The notes under the pieces: generated by a model | What the model was told of the DNA's origin: nothing | The model's input: only the letters and a program-made list of their open reading frames with translations | The model's database searches: none | Program-made: the position numbers and the translations under genes | Part shown: in pieces, positions 18,059-25,145 of the stretch | Position numbering within the stretch: the first letter of the stretch is position 1 | How the letters are laid out: each line of letters starts with the position of its first letter | NCBI GenBank assembly: GCA_017308475.1 | Contig: JAFKEU010000005.1 | Span: 248,001 to 312,000 of the forward strand | Direction: 5' to 3' | Source of the DNA: Alphaproteobacteria bacterium | Lineage (GTDB): Bacteria; Pseudomonadota; Alphaproteobacteria; Micropepsales; Micropepsaceae | DNA: 64,000 bases

Positions 18059-18348
18059 ACGCCCCCCTGCACGTCGTTTGGGACGCCGGTAAATGGCTGC
18101 ACGTCGATGCCGTCAGCCTTTTGCATCGCTTCCGCCAGTTCGTGATCGAGTTGCCGCGTGAGCCACTCGCGGGCCGGCGTGCCAAAGGCCTTTTCCAGCC
18201 GGATGGCCATCTCAGGGGAAATGCCGGAACGAGCGTTGAGCAGATTGCTGAGGGTCTGGCGATCCACGCCAAGCACGCGTGCGGCGTCGGTCACGCTGAG
18301 CCCGTGTTTCTCAAGGCATTCCTGCCGAACCACCGATCCTGGGTGCAT
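18055..18348 (-). CDS. HigA-family XRE antitoxin-like regulator, without a HigB partner
   Basis: The protein is 97 residues from the ATG at 18348, where the typical HigA beginning (HPGSVVRQECLEKHGLSVTD) occurs. The helix-turn-helix is DAARVLGVDRQTLSNLLNAR, and the family element GISPEMAIRLEKAFGT follows. HigA normally follows the toxin HigB. Here only 122 bases separate it from the integrase gene and no HigB frame exists. It is instead the first gene of the methyltransferase-helicase operon, with a four-base overlap. The likely role is repression of this operon, like a control protein of a restriction-modification system, or an antitoxin against one of the downstream proteins. Confidence 0.8.
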   Translation of the reverse strand: MHPGSVVRQECLEKHGLSVTDAARVLGVDRQTLSNLLNARSGISPEMAIRLEKAFGTPAREWLTRQLDHELAEAMQKADGIDVQPFTGVPNDVQGGV

Positions 18349-18373
18349 CGTCCTGTTTCTTAGCACTGGCCTA

Positions 18374-18411
18374 GAGTGAACGACTGTATAGTGATAATCG
18401 ACACTCGACAA
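18374..18411 (-). promoter_or_regulatory. Predicted promoter and operator of the HigA-methyltransferase operon
   Basis: On the minus strand, TTGTCG (18411 to 18406) and TATACA (18390 to 18385) are 15 bases apart, a short but usable spacing. The start of transcription would lie about 30 bases before the ATG at 18348. An inverted repeat spans the -10 element: GAGTG at 18374 to 18378 and CACTC at 18402 to 18406, with further CGA/TCG matches inside. A dimeric HigA-type repressor would fit such a site. Confidence 0.45.
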
Positions 18412-18470
18412 GCTCGCTAGGGGCGTGTCCCAATGATCAAAGTGGACTCGCTCGTCAGCCCACTGCGCAA

Positions 18471-19829
18471 CTAGGCGGCGAGCCGCTCGTCTGCAACGCG
18501 CTGCGCCTCCTCCTGGCCCGCAGCCTGCAGGAGGAATCGTGCGAGCGCCGCTTTGCGCGAGCCGCGATCGAGTGCGTAGGTCGTTTGCTTGAACTCCTTG
18601 CCGTCAAGCAGGCCATCAATGTAGCCCGCGATCGTGTCCGCCGCCATGATGAGGGCGGTGTCCAGCGTGTGGATGTATTTGCTGGTGACGGAGCCTTTGG
18701 CATGGCCGACCAGCGCTGCGATCGTCACTTCCGTGAAGCCGAGATCGTTGCCGACGCTCGCGAAGCTGTGCCGCAGCACGTGGGGCGTGATGTCGGAAAG
18801 AGGGGAGTTCTTGAAGATCTGTTCCCAGTGATTGGGGAAACCGCCGAACGCATTGTCGTCGCCGTAGCCAGGGAAGACATACGTGCCGGACGCTGTCTCC
18901 CGCCTGCTCTCGAGGAATTCGACAACCGGGAGACCGATCGGGCGGATCGAGGTGCCTTCTTTGCTGTCGATCAGGCGCAGGCAACTTCCATCGGTATCGG
19001 CTTCGCTCCACATGAGGCCGATCATCTCGCTGCGGCGGCAGCCGGTGAGCGCGATCTGACGAATGAGGTCAACCGTCGTCGCGTACTTTTCCTCTTTCTC
19101 GGCCGTGCGCAGCATTTCGCCGAGCGTCCGGTACTCCGCTTCCGTGAGGCGTCGAGTGCGGACGTTGTCCTTTGGTTTGCGCAGCCCGTGCGCGGGATTG
19201 AAAGTGATGATGCCGGCCTCAACCGCATAGGTGAGGATGCCGCCGAGAAGGCCGACGGTGCGGGTGGCCGTTCCCGCGCCGCCGCGGACGATGGCCTTGC
19301 CGCGCAATTTGTTGGTCTTGACCGACACGGCTGTCTTGCCGGCCATAATGTCCTTCAGAACCTTGTTGATGTCGGCCTTGGTCAGGTCCTTCACGCGCCG
19401 TGTCCCGAGGAGCGGGATGATGTGACGGTTGATGCGTCCGATGTCGGTGACGATCGTATGCGGCTTCTTCGGTCGGCCGCCCTTGCCCAGGATGAGACCG
19501 GCGTTCAGGTCGTTGAGGTAGAGCTTGCAAAGCTCCTTGACCGTGATCGCCTTGTGGTCGAGCTGACGTTCTTCGGCAGGGTTGTCGCCTTGAGCGACGC
19601 GGCCCATCTGGACCTTCGCTTCCTGCCGAGCGCTTTCAGGAGTCCACACGCCGTGCAAGCCAATCGTGTAGCGCCGCGATCGGCCGAGGGCACGATATTG
19701 GAGGACGTAGCTGCGTTTACCGGAAGCGAAGACGCGCAGACCGAAACCCGGTAGATCGTCGTCCCAGATGACGTAGTCTTTTTCACGCGAGATGGCGGCG
19801 TCGACCACACGTTTCGTAAGCTTAGGCAT
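18471..19829 (-). CDS. Tyrosine-type site-specific integrase (DUF4102 arm-binding family)
   Basis: The protein is 452 residues from the ATG at 19829, which follows a GGGAG ribosome-binding site; a longer frame upstream is not supported. The N-terminal 90 residues are the DUF4102 arm-DNA-binding domain (DDDLPGFGLRVFASGKRSYV). A SAM-like core-binding domain follows. The catalytic residues of tyrosine recombinases are present: R265 or R266 in TGCRRSEMIG, H350-x-x-R353 in HVLRHSFAS, H376 in VGHAKG, and Y385 in SKYIHT. It lies 180 bases from the tRNA fragment that forms the right attachment site and points into the island. It should integrate and excise this element. Confidence 0.95.
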   Translation of the reverse strand: MPKLTKRVVDAAISREKDYVIWDDDLPGFGLRVFASGKRSYVLQYRALGRSRRYTIGLHGVWTPESARQEAKVQMGRVAQGDNPAEERQLDHKAITVKELCKLYLNDLNAGLILGKGGRPKKPHTIVTDIGRINRHIIPLLGTRRVKDLTKADINKVLKDIMAGKTAVSVKTNKLRGKAIVRGGAGTATRTVGLLGGILTYAVEAGIITFNPAHGLRKPKDNVRTRRLTEAEYRTLGEMLRTAEKEEKYATTVDLIRQIALTGCRRSEMIGLMWSEADTDGSCLRLIDSKEGTSIRPIGLPVVEFLESRRETASGTYVFPGYGDDNAFGGFPNHWEQIFKNSPLSDITPHVLRHSFASVGNDLGFTEVTIAALVGHAKGSVTSKYIHTLDTALIMAADTIAGYIDGLLDGKEFKQTTYALDRGSRKAALARFLLQAAGQEEAQRVADERLAA

Positions 19830-19860
19830 GGGAGTTCTCCCGTCCAAACGCCCTCTCTCG

Positions 19861-19879
19861 CGTAAGCACCACGTAAGCA
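19861..19879. repeat. Two direct repeats upstream of the integrase
   Basis: The octamer CGTAAGCA occurs at 19861 to 19868 and 19872 to 19879, 11 bases apart (one helical turn). It lies between the integrase start and the attachment site. Such spaced direct repeats are typical of integrase arm-type binding sites, but this is inference from position and spacing. Confidence 0.45.
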
Positions 19880-19973
19880 GTAGAACGCAAATCGGAGCGT
19901 AGTCGAGCATAGGCCAGACGCAGCGATTTTCCAAATTGTTCAGTGATTACAGTGCTGTAGCGCATCGGAGCGA

Positions 19974-20003
19974 AACCTGTCGAAAAGGGTAGGAGGACAG
20001 GTT
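19974..20003. repeat. Inverted repeat beside the attachment site
   Basis: AACCTGTC (19974 to 19981) and GACAGGTT (19996 to 20003) are perfect inverted copies with a 14-base gap. They end seven bases before the tRNA-derived core. They could bind integrase or an excision factor, or form an RNA hairpin. Confidence 0.45.
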
Positions 20004-20009
20004 AAATTG

Positions 20010-20054
20010 CTCCGAAGGCGAAGGTCGCAGGTTCGAATCCTGCCGGGTGCGCCA
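20010..20054 (+). other. attR: 3' end of a tRNA-Arg(CCG) gene duplicated by island integration
   Basis: The 45 bases contain a CCG anticodon loop (CTCCGAA), the 3' side of the anticodon stem, a complete T arm (GCAGG, TTCGAAT, CCTGC), the 3' acceptor strand CGGGTGC, a discriminator base and CCA. The 5' half of a tRNA (it should start GCACCCG) is missing, and the sequence before the anticodon loop does not pair with the stem. The crossover point is therefore at the anticodon loop, a usual target of tyrosine integrases. The intact tRNA is expected at the far left end of the island, outside this window. The anticodon reading as CCG is an inference from the loop. Confidence 0.8.
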
Positions 20055-20273
20055 AGGTCCTGTTACGCTGTCCCAGCCAACTGAATATCAAATCAGTCGT
20101 CATGCTCTTGCTCCCCTCGCTCAACCTTGTCCCACAATCGCCAGAAGACCGCCTAAATGGACCAGCGTGCAAGTGCTGTTACCTGAGCCAAATAAGCCAG
20201 GTCGGTCCGGATCGGGCGGGGTAGTCAGAGCGGGCTCTTTTTGCTTTCGGCAAACACATGGCACACTAAAGCC
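20055..20273. other. Chromosomal intergenic region right of the island
   Basis: I see no gene in these 219 bases. A weak terminator-like element is at 20227 to 20242 (AGAGC, GG, GCTCT, then TTTTT); it may end the tRNA transcript of the uninterrupted locus. I could not place a convincing promoter for the antiporter gene. Confidence 0.4.
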
Positions 20274-21881
20274 ATGCTGCTGCCCGACCTGCCCATTGGC
20301 TTTGCACTTGTCGCGGTAACGGCCGCCAGCGCGCTGGCGGCGCGGCGGCTGGACGTTCCGCTGTCGATCGTGCTGGTGCTGGTGGGGCTTCTGCTCAGCT
20401 TCATGCCCTTCATGCCCGAGGTGCAGCTTCGGCCGGACCTGGTGCTGACCCTGCTTCTGCCGCCGCTGCTCTATTCGGCGGGCGTGGGCATGAGCTGGCG
20501 CGGCTTTCGGGCGGAACTGCGCCCGATCCTGCAGCTCGCGGTCGGGCTGGTGGTGTGCACCGCGGCGGCCGTCGCCTTTCTGGCCCATGCGTTGCTGGCG
20601 CTGCCGCTGGCGGTGGCCTTTGTGCTGGGCGCCGTGGTCTCGCCGCCCGACGCAGTGGCGCCCATGGCGGTGGCCCGCCGCTATGCCCTGCCCCAGCGCG
20701 TGCTGACCATCCTGGAAGGCGAAGGGCTGGTGAACGATGCCACCGCCCTGATCCTGTTCAGCCTGGCGGTATCGGCGGTGGTGGAAGGGTCGCAATTCTC
20801 GCCGGCCGCGGCGCTGGGCACGTTCCTTCTGATCGTGGCGGGCGAGATCGCCTGGGGCCTGGCCATCGGCTGGCTGGGCCTGGCACTGCGCCGCTGGGCG
20901 CGCGAGACGCGGGTGGAAATGGTGATCGCGCTGCTGACGCCGTTCGCCGCCTTCTGGGTGCCCCATGCCCTGGGCGGGTCGGGCGTGCTGGCCACTGTTA
21001 CCGCCGGTCTTTACGTCAGCTGGAACGGCCCGCGCTTCATCTCACCCGCCACCAGGCTTCAGGGCTTCTTCGTCTGGGACATGGTGGTCTATGTCATCGA
21101 GGGCGTGATCTTCCTGTTGACCGGGTTGCAGGCCCGGACGATCGCAGAGCGCATGCCGCCGGGAGGCTGGCAGCAGGTGGCGATCGCGTCGGCAGCCGTC
21201 TGCGTGGTGGTGATCCTGGTGCGCTTTGCCTGGGTGTTCGCCAACGCCTGGCTGGCGCGCTTCCTGCCGCCCGGACGGGGCAGGGCCACTCCCCCCTGGC
21301 GCCAGGTCTTCATCATCGCCTTCACGGGGGTGCGCGGCGTGGTCTCGCTGGCCGCGGCCCTGTCCATCCCCTTCATGGCGGGCGGGTCGCCCTTTCCCCA
21401 TCGCGACCTGGTGCTGCTGGTCACCTTTGTGGTGATCCTGGTGACGCTGGTCGGCCAGGGGCTGAGCTTTGGCCCGCTGATCCGCAAGCTGGGGCTGGTG
21501 GATGAAGGCCGCAAGGAAGCCGCCGAGGCCAAGCTGCACGAGGTGGCGGCGCGGGTCAAAGGCATCGACGCGGCGCTGGCGCGGCTGGACAAGCTGGAAG
21601 GTGTGGCCACCTCGCCCCAGACCGCCAATGCCCTGCGCCGGCGCAACGAAGACCGGCGCGCCTATTTCGTCGCCGCCTGCGAGGATATTTCCGAAGGCAA
21701 TACGGTGCTCAGCTCCACCGAACTGCAATTGCGCTTCCTGGAAGCGGAGCGGGCCAGCATCGCCGACCTCTATTACCAGGGCGAGATCGACGACGATGCC
21801 CGCCGCCGCATCGAGCGCGAGCTGGATCTGGAAGAGGCGCGGTTGCGCCATGCCGCAGAGAGCGGCGCGCCCAGAGTCTAA
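20274..21881 (+). CDS. CPA1-family Na+/H+ (monovalent cation/proton) antiporter
   Basis: The protein is 535 residues from the ATG at 20274; a longer version from a TTG at 20241 is possible but less likely. About 12 hydrophobic segments fill the first 400 residues. CPA1 signatures are visible: a PPDAVAPMAVARR segment with the transport aspartate, LEGEGLVNDATALILF with the ND pair, and GVRGVVSLAAAL. The last 120 residues are a soluble charged tail. It should exchange sodium or another monovalent cation for protons across the inner membrane. It is the first chromosomal gene after the island and stands alone, ending in palindromic elements. Confidence 0.88.
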   Translation: MLLPDLPIGFALVAVTAASALAARRLDVPLSIVLVLVGLLLSFMPFMPEVQLRPDLVLTLLLPPLLYSAGVGMSWRGFRAELRPILQLAVGLVVCTAAAVAFLAHALLALPLAVAFVLGAVVSPPDAVAPMAVARRYALPQRVLTILEGEGLVNDATALILFSLAVSAVVEGSQFSPAAALGTFLLIVAGEIAWGLAIGWLGLALRRWARETRVEMVIALLTPFAAFWVPHALGGSGVLATVTAGLYVSWNGPRFISPATRLQGFFVWDMVVYVIEGVIFLLTGLQARTIAERMPPGGWQQVAIASAAVCVVVILVRFAWVFANAWLARFLPPGRGRATPPWRQVFIIAFTGVRGVVSLAAALSIPFMAGGSPFPHRDLVLLVTFVVILVTLVGQGLSFGPLIRKLGLVDEGRKEAAEAKLHEVAARVKGIDAALARLDKLEGVATSPQTANALRRRNEDRRAYFVAACEDISEGNTVLSSTELQLRFLEAERASIADLYYQGEIDDDARRRIERELDLEEARLRHAAESGAPRV

Positions 21882-21898
21882 GTTAAGTGAACCCCCTC

Positions 21899-21977
21899 TG
21901 TCGCAGCTCGGTCGCCTCTGGCGACCCATCGCTGCGACATCTCCCCCTTTTTATGCGCTTCGCGCAAAAGGGGAGGG
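21899..21977. repeat. Double palindromic (REP-like) element between convergent genes
   Basis: The first hairpin has arms TGTCGCAGC (21899 to 21907) and GCTGCGACA (21931 to 21939), with an inner stem GGTCGCC/GGCGACC (21910 to 21916, 21920 to 21926). The second has CTCCCCCTTTT (from 21941), an inner TGCGC-TTC-GCGCA and AAAAGGGGAGG to 21977. It may end transcription from both sides. The second hairpin has the same architecture as the one at 29806 to 29842, so it may belong to a dispersed family. Confidence 0.6.
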
Positions 21978-21990
21978 AGCCGGTGTTTGA

Positions 21991-22434
21991 TCAAGCAGGC
22001 TTGCGCCACACCAGCAGGGGGCAGGTCATGGTCTGCACCACCTCGCCGCGCTGGTTCCTGGTTTCGCAGCGGATGGTGACCACGCCGCGGTCCGGTTTGG
22101 AGCGGGATGGCGTCACCGCCAGCACTTCGCCTTCCAGATGCAGTTCGTCGCCGGGCCGCGTGGGGCGCGGCCATGCGATATCGGCGCCCGCCCCGATCAG
22201 CCCGCCCGCGACAGGGGCGCTTTGGACCAGAAGCGACATGGTGATGGCGGCGGTGTGCCAGCCGCTGGCGGCCAGTCCCCCGAAGAACGTGTCCTTCGCA
22301 GTCTCCTCATCCAGGTGGAAAGGCTGGGGATCGAACTGGCGGGCGAAGGCCCTGATCTGATCGGCATCAAGAGTGTGGGCGCCGCTGGTAAAGCGCGCGC
22401 CCACCACGAAATCCTCGAGATACAGTCCAGCCAT
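21991..22434 (-). CDS. MaoC-like hotdog-fold dehydratase
   Basis: The protein is 147 residues. It has the (R)-hydratase/MaoC pattern: YLEDFVVGARF at the start, then IRAFARQFDPQPFHLDEETA with the catalytic D and H, then FFGGLAASGWHTAAITM and RPGDELHLEGEV. Such proteins hydrate enoyl-thioesters in fatty-acid or polyhydroxyalkanoate metabolism; the substrate cannot be told from sequence. It is downstream of wrbA on the same strand with a nine-base gap, so the two are probably co-transcribed. Confidence 0.88.
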   Translation of the reverse strand: MAGLYLEDFVVGARFTSGAHTLDADQIRAFARQFDPQPFHLDEETAKDTFFGGLAASGWHTAAITMSLLVQSAPVAGGLIGAGADIAWPRPTRPGDELHLEGEVLAVTPSRSKPDRGVVTIRCETRNQRGEVVQTMTCPLLVWRKPA

Positions 22435-22443
22435 GGACCGATG

Positions 22444-23055
22444 TTAGGAAGTGATGAGCTTTTTGGCTATCTCGGCCACCCGCTTGCCCTGGAAGCGTCC
22501 GACCGCCAGTTCGGCGTCGGTGGGGCCCGCCGGCGGATTGCCGGACACGACCGAGGCACCATAGGGCGTGCCCGCGCCGGCGAACATCACGCCATCGGCA
22601 AAGCCGGGGGGCACGATGATCAGGCCCAGATGCGCCATCACCGGATAGAGCGAGAGCGAGGTGACTTCATTGCCGCCATGGGGCGTGGCCGAACCGGCGA
22701 AGGCCGAACCCACCTTGCCGTTCAGTGCGCCCTTGGCCCACAGCCCACCCAGCCCGTCGATATAGGCCTTGAGTTCGGACGACACCGCGCCGAAACGGGT
22801 GGGGGTGCCGAAGATGATGGCGTCTGCCCATACCGCATCGTCGGCGGTGGGCGCCTCATACAGAGCGTTCATGGCGTCGGCGGACTCCTGCCAGCCCGGC
22901 ACAGAGCTCATGATGTCGACCCCGATCAGCTCACGGGCCCGGCGCAGGCGCACTTCGGCGCCCACGGCGCGGGCGCCTTCGGCCACGGCCTCGGCCAGCC
23001 GCTGGATGGTGCCGGTGCGGGAATAGAAGGGGATCAGGATCTTGGGGGCCGACAT
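22444..23055 (-). CDS. wrbA: WrbA-type NAD(P)H:quinone oxidoreductase (flavodoxin-like)
   Basis: The protein is 203 residues. The FMN-phosphate loop is FYSRTGTIQRLAEAVAEGA, and GTPTRFGAVSSELKAYIDG and FAGSATPHGGNE are typical WrbA blocks. WrbA proteins reduce quinones by two electrons and protect against redox stress. It heads a leftward two-gene unit with the MaoC gene. A LysR regulator is divergent, 98 bases away, with an inverted repeat between them, which suggests regulation by that protein, perhaps in response to quinones. Confidence 0.92.
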   Translation of the reverse strand: MSAPKILIPFYSRTGTIQRLAEAVAEGARAVGAEVRLRRARELIGVDIMSSVPGWQESADAMNALYEAPTADDAVWADAIIFGTPTRFGAVSSELKAYIDGLGGLWAKGALNGKVGSAFAGSATPHGGNEVTSLSLYPVMAHLGLIIVPPGFADGVMFAGAGTPYGASVVSGNPPAGPTDAELAVGRFQGKRVAEIAKKLITS

Positions 23056-23090
23056 GGCTGTCTCCGTGGGTTTGAAACACAGAATGCTAC

Positions 23091-23108
23091 ATGGAGGCTG
23101 GGCTCCAT
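23091..23108. promoter_or_regulatory. Inverted repeat between wrbA and the LysR gene, candidate operator
   Basis: ATGGAG (23091 to 23096) and CTCCAT (23103 to 23108) are perfect inverted copies with six bases between. They lie in the 98-base divergent spacer where a LysR-type regulator would bind. A TAATAT-like -10 element for the regulator gene occurs near 23123 to 23130. Confidence 0.45.
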
Positions 23109-23153
23109 TCTGAAAACTGGGATAATATAGATCGACTTGTTCGAGTAAGTTGA

Positions 23154-24080
23154 ATGGACAGCCAACCTCACGCTCCGACCCTGGACCAGATCGCGGTATT
23201 CCTGGCCGTGGTGGAGACGGGCAGCTTCGCCGCCGCCGGCCGCAAGCTGGGGCGCGCGACCTCGGTGGTCAGCTATGCCGTCACCAATCTGGAATCCCAG
23301 CTTGGCCTTTCACTGTTCGCGCGCGCAGGCAGCCGCAGACCCCAGCTGACCGAAGCAGGACGGGCCATCCTGTCGGACACGCGCGGCATTGCCATCGCGC
23401 TGGATGGTCTTCTGGCCAAGGCGCGCGGGTTGACCGGGGGGCTGGAGGCGGAAGTCTCGCTGGTGGTCGATGTGATGCTGCCGGCGAACCGGCTGGTGAA
23501 GGCGCTGGATGATTTCCGACGCCACTTCCCCACCGTGGCCCTCAGGCTGGAGGTGGAAGCGCTGGGCGCGGTGACCGAGCGCGTGCTGGGAGGGCGCGTG
23601 GCCTTCGGCATCAGCGGACCTCTGGAGCTGGAGAGCGATCTTCTGGTGCGTGGGCCCGCCGGATCGGTGAAGCTGATCGCCGTGGCCGCGCCCGATCATC
23701 CGCTGGCGCTGATCCAGGGCGCCATCGGCGCGAACCTGGCGCGCGATCATGTCCAGCTTGTTCTGACCGACCGTTCGCCGCTGACCGCGGGACGCGACTT
23801 CGGCGTCCTGTCGGTCAAGAGCTGGCGGCTGGCCGATCTGGGCGCCAAGCACGCGCTGCTGCTGGCGGGACTGGGCTGGGGCAACATGCCAAGGTTCATG
23901 GTGCGCGAAGACATCAAGCGCGGGCGGCTGGTGGAACTGAACATGGAAGGCCCCGGCGAGATGCTCTATGCGCTGCACAGCGTCTATCGCAGTGCCCAGC
24001 CACCCGGTCCCGCCGGTGCCTGGCTGATGGAGCGGCTGTCGATGGGCGCGCCATCGGCAGCAGGCAAAGAATTTCGCTGA
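23154..24080 (+). CDS. LysR-family transcriptional regulator
   Basis: The protein is 308 residues. The winged helix-turn-helix is at 10 to 70 (LDQIAVFLAVVETGSFAAAG, then KLGRATSVVSYAVTNLESQLG). The C-terminal 200 residues are a periplasmic-binding-protein-like effector domain. It is divergent from wrbA, the usual layout for a LysR regulator and its target. The effector is unknown; a quinone or redox signal is a guess from the neighbour. Confidence 0.92.
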   Translation: MDSQPHAPTLDQIAVFLAVVETGSFAAAGRKLGRATSVVSYAVTNLESQLGLSLFARAGSRRPQLTEAGRAILSDTRGIAIALDGLLAKARGLTGGLEAEVSLVVDVMLPANRLVKALDDFRRHFPTVALRLEVEALGAVTERVLGGRVAFGISGPLELESDLLVRGPAGSVKLIAVAAPDHPLALIQGAIGANLARDHVQLVLTDRSPLTAGRDFGVLSVKSWRLADLGAKHALLLAGLGWGNMPRFMVREDIKRGRLVELNMEGPGEMLYALHSVYRSAQPPGPAGAWLMERLSMGAPSAAGKEFR

Positions 24081-24162
24081 AGGACCGCAGAGGAGTCTCG
24101 CCCATTCCCACGAAGGCGCGTAAGCTTTTGCCTGCCTGATACCAAACCATGGAGTGGATGAC

Positions 24163-24630
24163 ATGGCAGCGAAGAAGAAAAAGAAGAAAGCAAAGAAGCC
24201 GGCAAAGGCCGTAAAGGCCAAGAGGGCGGCCCCAAGGAAGGCATCGAAGAAGAAGGCTTCGAAGAAGAAAGTGGCGAAGAAGGCCGCCGCCAAAAAGGCC
24301 AAGGCGCCTGCGAAGAAGGCCGCCAAGAGGAAAACGGCACGGAAGGCTGCCAAAAAAGTCGCCGGCAAGCCGGCCCCGGCCAAGACAGTGACGCGGACGG
24401 TGGCCAGGAAAGCGGCGAAGAAGCCGGCCAGGAAGAAGCAGATCGTGGGCGAGGGCGATTACGCCGCCACCCGTGCCTTCGATGCCGACCAGGCTGCATT
24501 CGTGAAGCGCAACAAGGCCGCGATCCCCGAGATGGGCAAGGAAGCCGAAGCGGCGCTGGAAGGTCCGGAAGGCGCCGGACTGCGCGATGCCGAGGCCGCG
24601 GCGCTCGCACGCTCGCGCGACACGTTCTAG
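24163..24630 (+). CDS. Lysine/alanine-rich histone H1-like protein
   Basis: The protein is 155 residues from the ATG at 24163, eight bases after a GGAG. The first 100 residues are a low-complexity run of KKAKK, KKA and AKK units, like the C-terminal tail of histone H1. The last 50 residues are acidic and mixed (IVGEGDYAATRAFDADQAAF). Such bacterial H1-like proteins bind DNA or polyphosphate and influence nucleoid packing. The repeat-rich part is encoded by AAG-heavy codons. The exact function is not shown by sequence. A terminator hairpin follows. Confidence 0.75.
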   Translation: MAAKKKKKKAKKPAKAVKAKRAAPRKASKKKASKKKVAKKAAAKKAKAPAKKAAKRKTARKAAKKVAGKPAPAKTVTRTVARKAAKKPARKKQIVGEGDYAATRAFDADQAAFVKRNKAAIPEMGKEAEAALEGPEGAGLRDAEAAALARSRDTF

Positions 24631-24652
24631 CAGGATCCCTTCGCGATCAGGA

Positions 24653-24684
24653 AAGCACCGCGCTCATGCCAGGGGGCGGTGCTT
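24653..24684 (+). terminator. Hairpin after the H1-like gene
   Basis: AAGCACCGC (24653 to 24661) pairs perfectly with GCGGTGCTT (24676 to 24684). A short pyrimidine-rich tail follows. It lies between two convergent genes and may serve both. Confidence 0.6.
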
Positions 24685-24715
24685 CTCTCAGAGGCCCGGT
24701 CGCAGGACCGCCGCG

Positions 24716-25093
24716 CTATTTTTTGTCCGCCTTGAAGTCCAGGGCACAGCCGTTCGTGCAATAGCGCAGGCCGGTAGGCCCGGGCCCGTCCGGGAAGACA
24801 TGGCCCAGATGGCCGCCGCAGCGGGCGCAGTGGAATTCAGTGCGGATCATGCCGTGGCTGGTGTCGGTGCGGGTCTCGACCGCGCCCGGCAATGTGTCGA
24901 AGAAGCTGGGCCAGCCGGTACCGCTGTCGAACTTCATGTCCGCATCGAACAGCTGGGCGCCGCAACCGGCGCACTGGAACTCGCCTGGACGCTTTTCCCG
25001 GTCGAGGGGGCTGGATCCGGGCCGCTCGGTGCCATGTTCCACCAGCACACGATGCTGTTCGGGGGTGAGATCACGCAATTTGACGTCGCTCAT
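24716..25093 (-). CDS. msrB: Peptide-methionine (R)-S-oxide reductase MsrB
   Basis: The protein is 125 residues from the ATG at 25093 ([16 protein letters not shown]). Two CxxC zinc-binding pairs (CAGC, CARC) and the motifs GTGWPSF and [10 protein letters not shown] are present. The catalytic cysteine is in LRYCTNG, where most family members have RYCxNS. It repairs R-methionine sulfoxide in proteins using thioredoxin. No signal peptide is seen, so it is cytoplasmic. Confidence 0.93.
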   Translation of the reverse strand: MSDVKLRDLTPEQHRVLVEHGTERPGSSPLDREKRPGEFQCAGCGAQLFDADMKFDSGTGWPSFFDTLPGAVETRTDTSHGMIRTEFHCARCGGHLGHVFPDGPGPTGLRYCTNGCALDFKADKK

Positions 25094-25145
25094 GATGGTT
25101 TCCTTTCCCCTGTCATACGCGGGAAAGTGCAAAAAGTTACAGCGG

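Larger units (their letters stand above)
1..20054. mobile_element. Genomic island (right part), integrated at a tRNA-Arg gene
   Basis: The segment carries plasmid/ICE-type genes (Toprim primase-like, ParB-like, DUF932), two defence operons, and a tyrosine integrase placed directly beside a 3' fragment of a tRNA gene. To the right the gene content changes at once to conserved chromosomal genes. A tyrosine integrase next to a tRNA 3' fragment is the classic end of an integrated element. The tRNA fragment reads on the plus strand, so the intact tRNA and the other attachment site should lie to the left, outside the window. The element is therefore longer than 20 kb. No conjugation or mobilisation genes are visible in the part seen, so its mode of transfer is unknown. 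Confidence 0.85.

Noticed and set aside
18349..18470. A HigB toxin gene before the HigA-like gene
   Set aside because: The gap to the integrase gene is too short and has no frame with RelE/HigB features.
19978..20054. A complete tRNA gene at the island border
   Set aside because: The 5' half does not form an acceptor or D arm and lacks the GCACCCG that would pair with the 3' end. Only the 3' half is tRNA-derived.
24163..24500. The lysine-rich repeats as a tandem-repeat or mobile element
   Set aside because: The repeat is at the amino acid level in a proper gene with ribosome-binding site and stop, as in H1-like proteins. The DNA repeat units vary.
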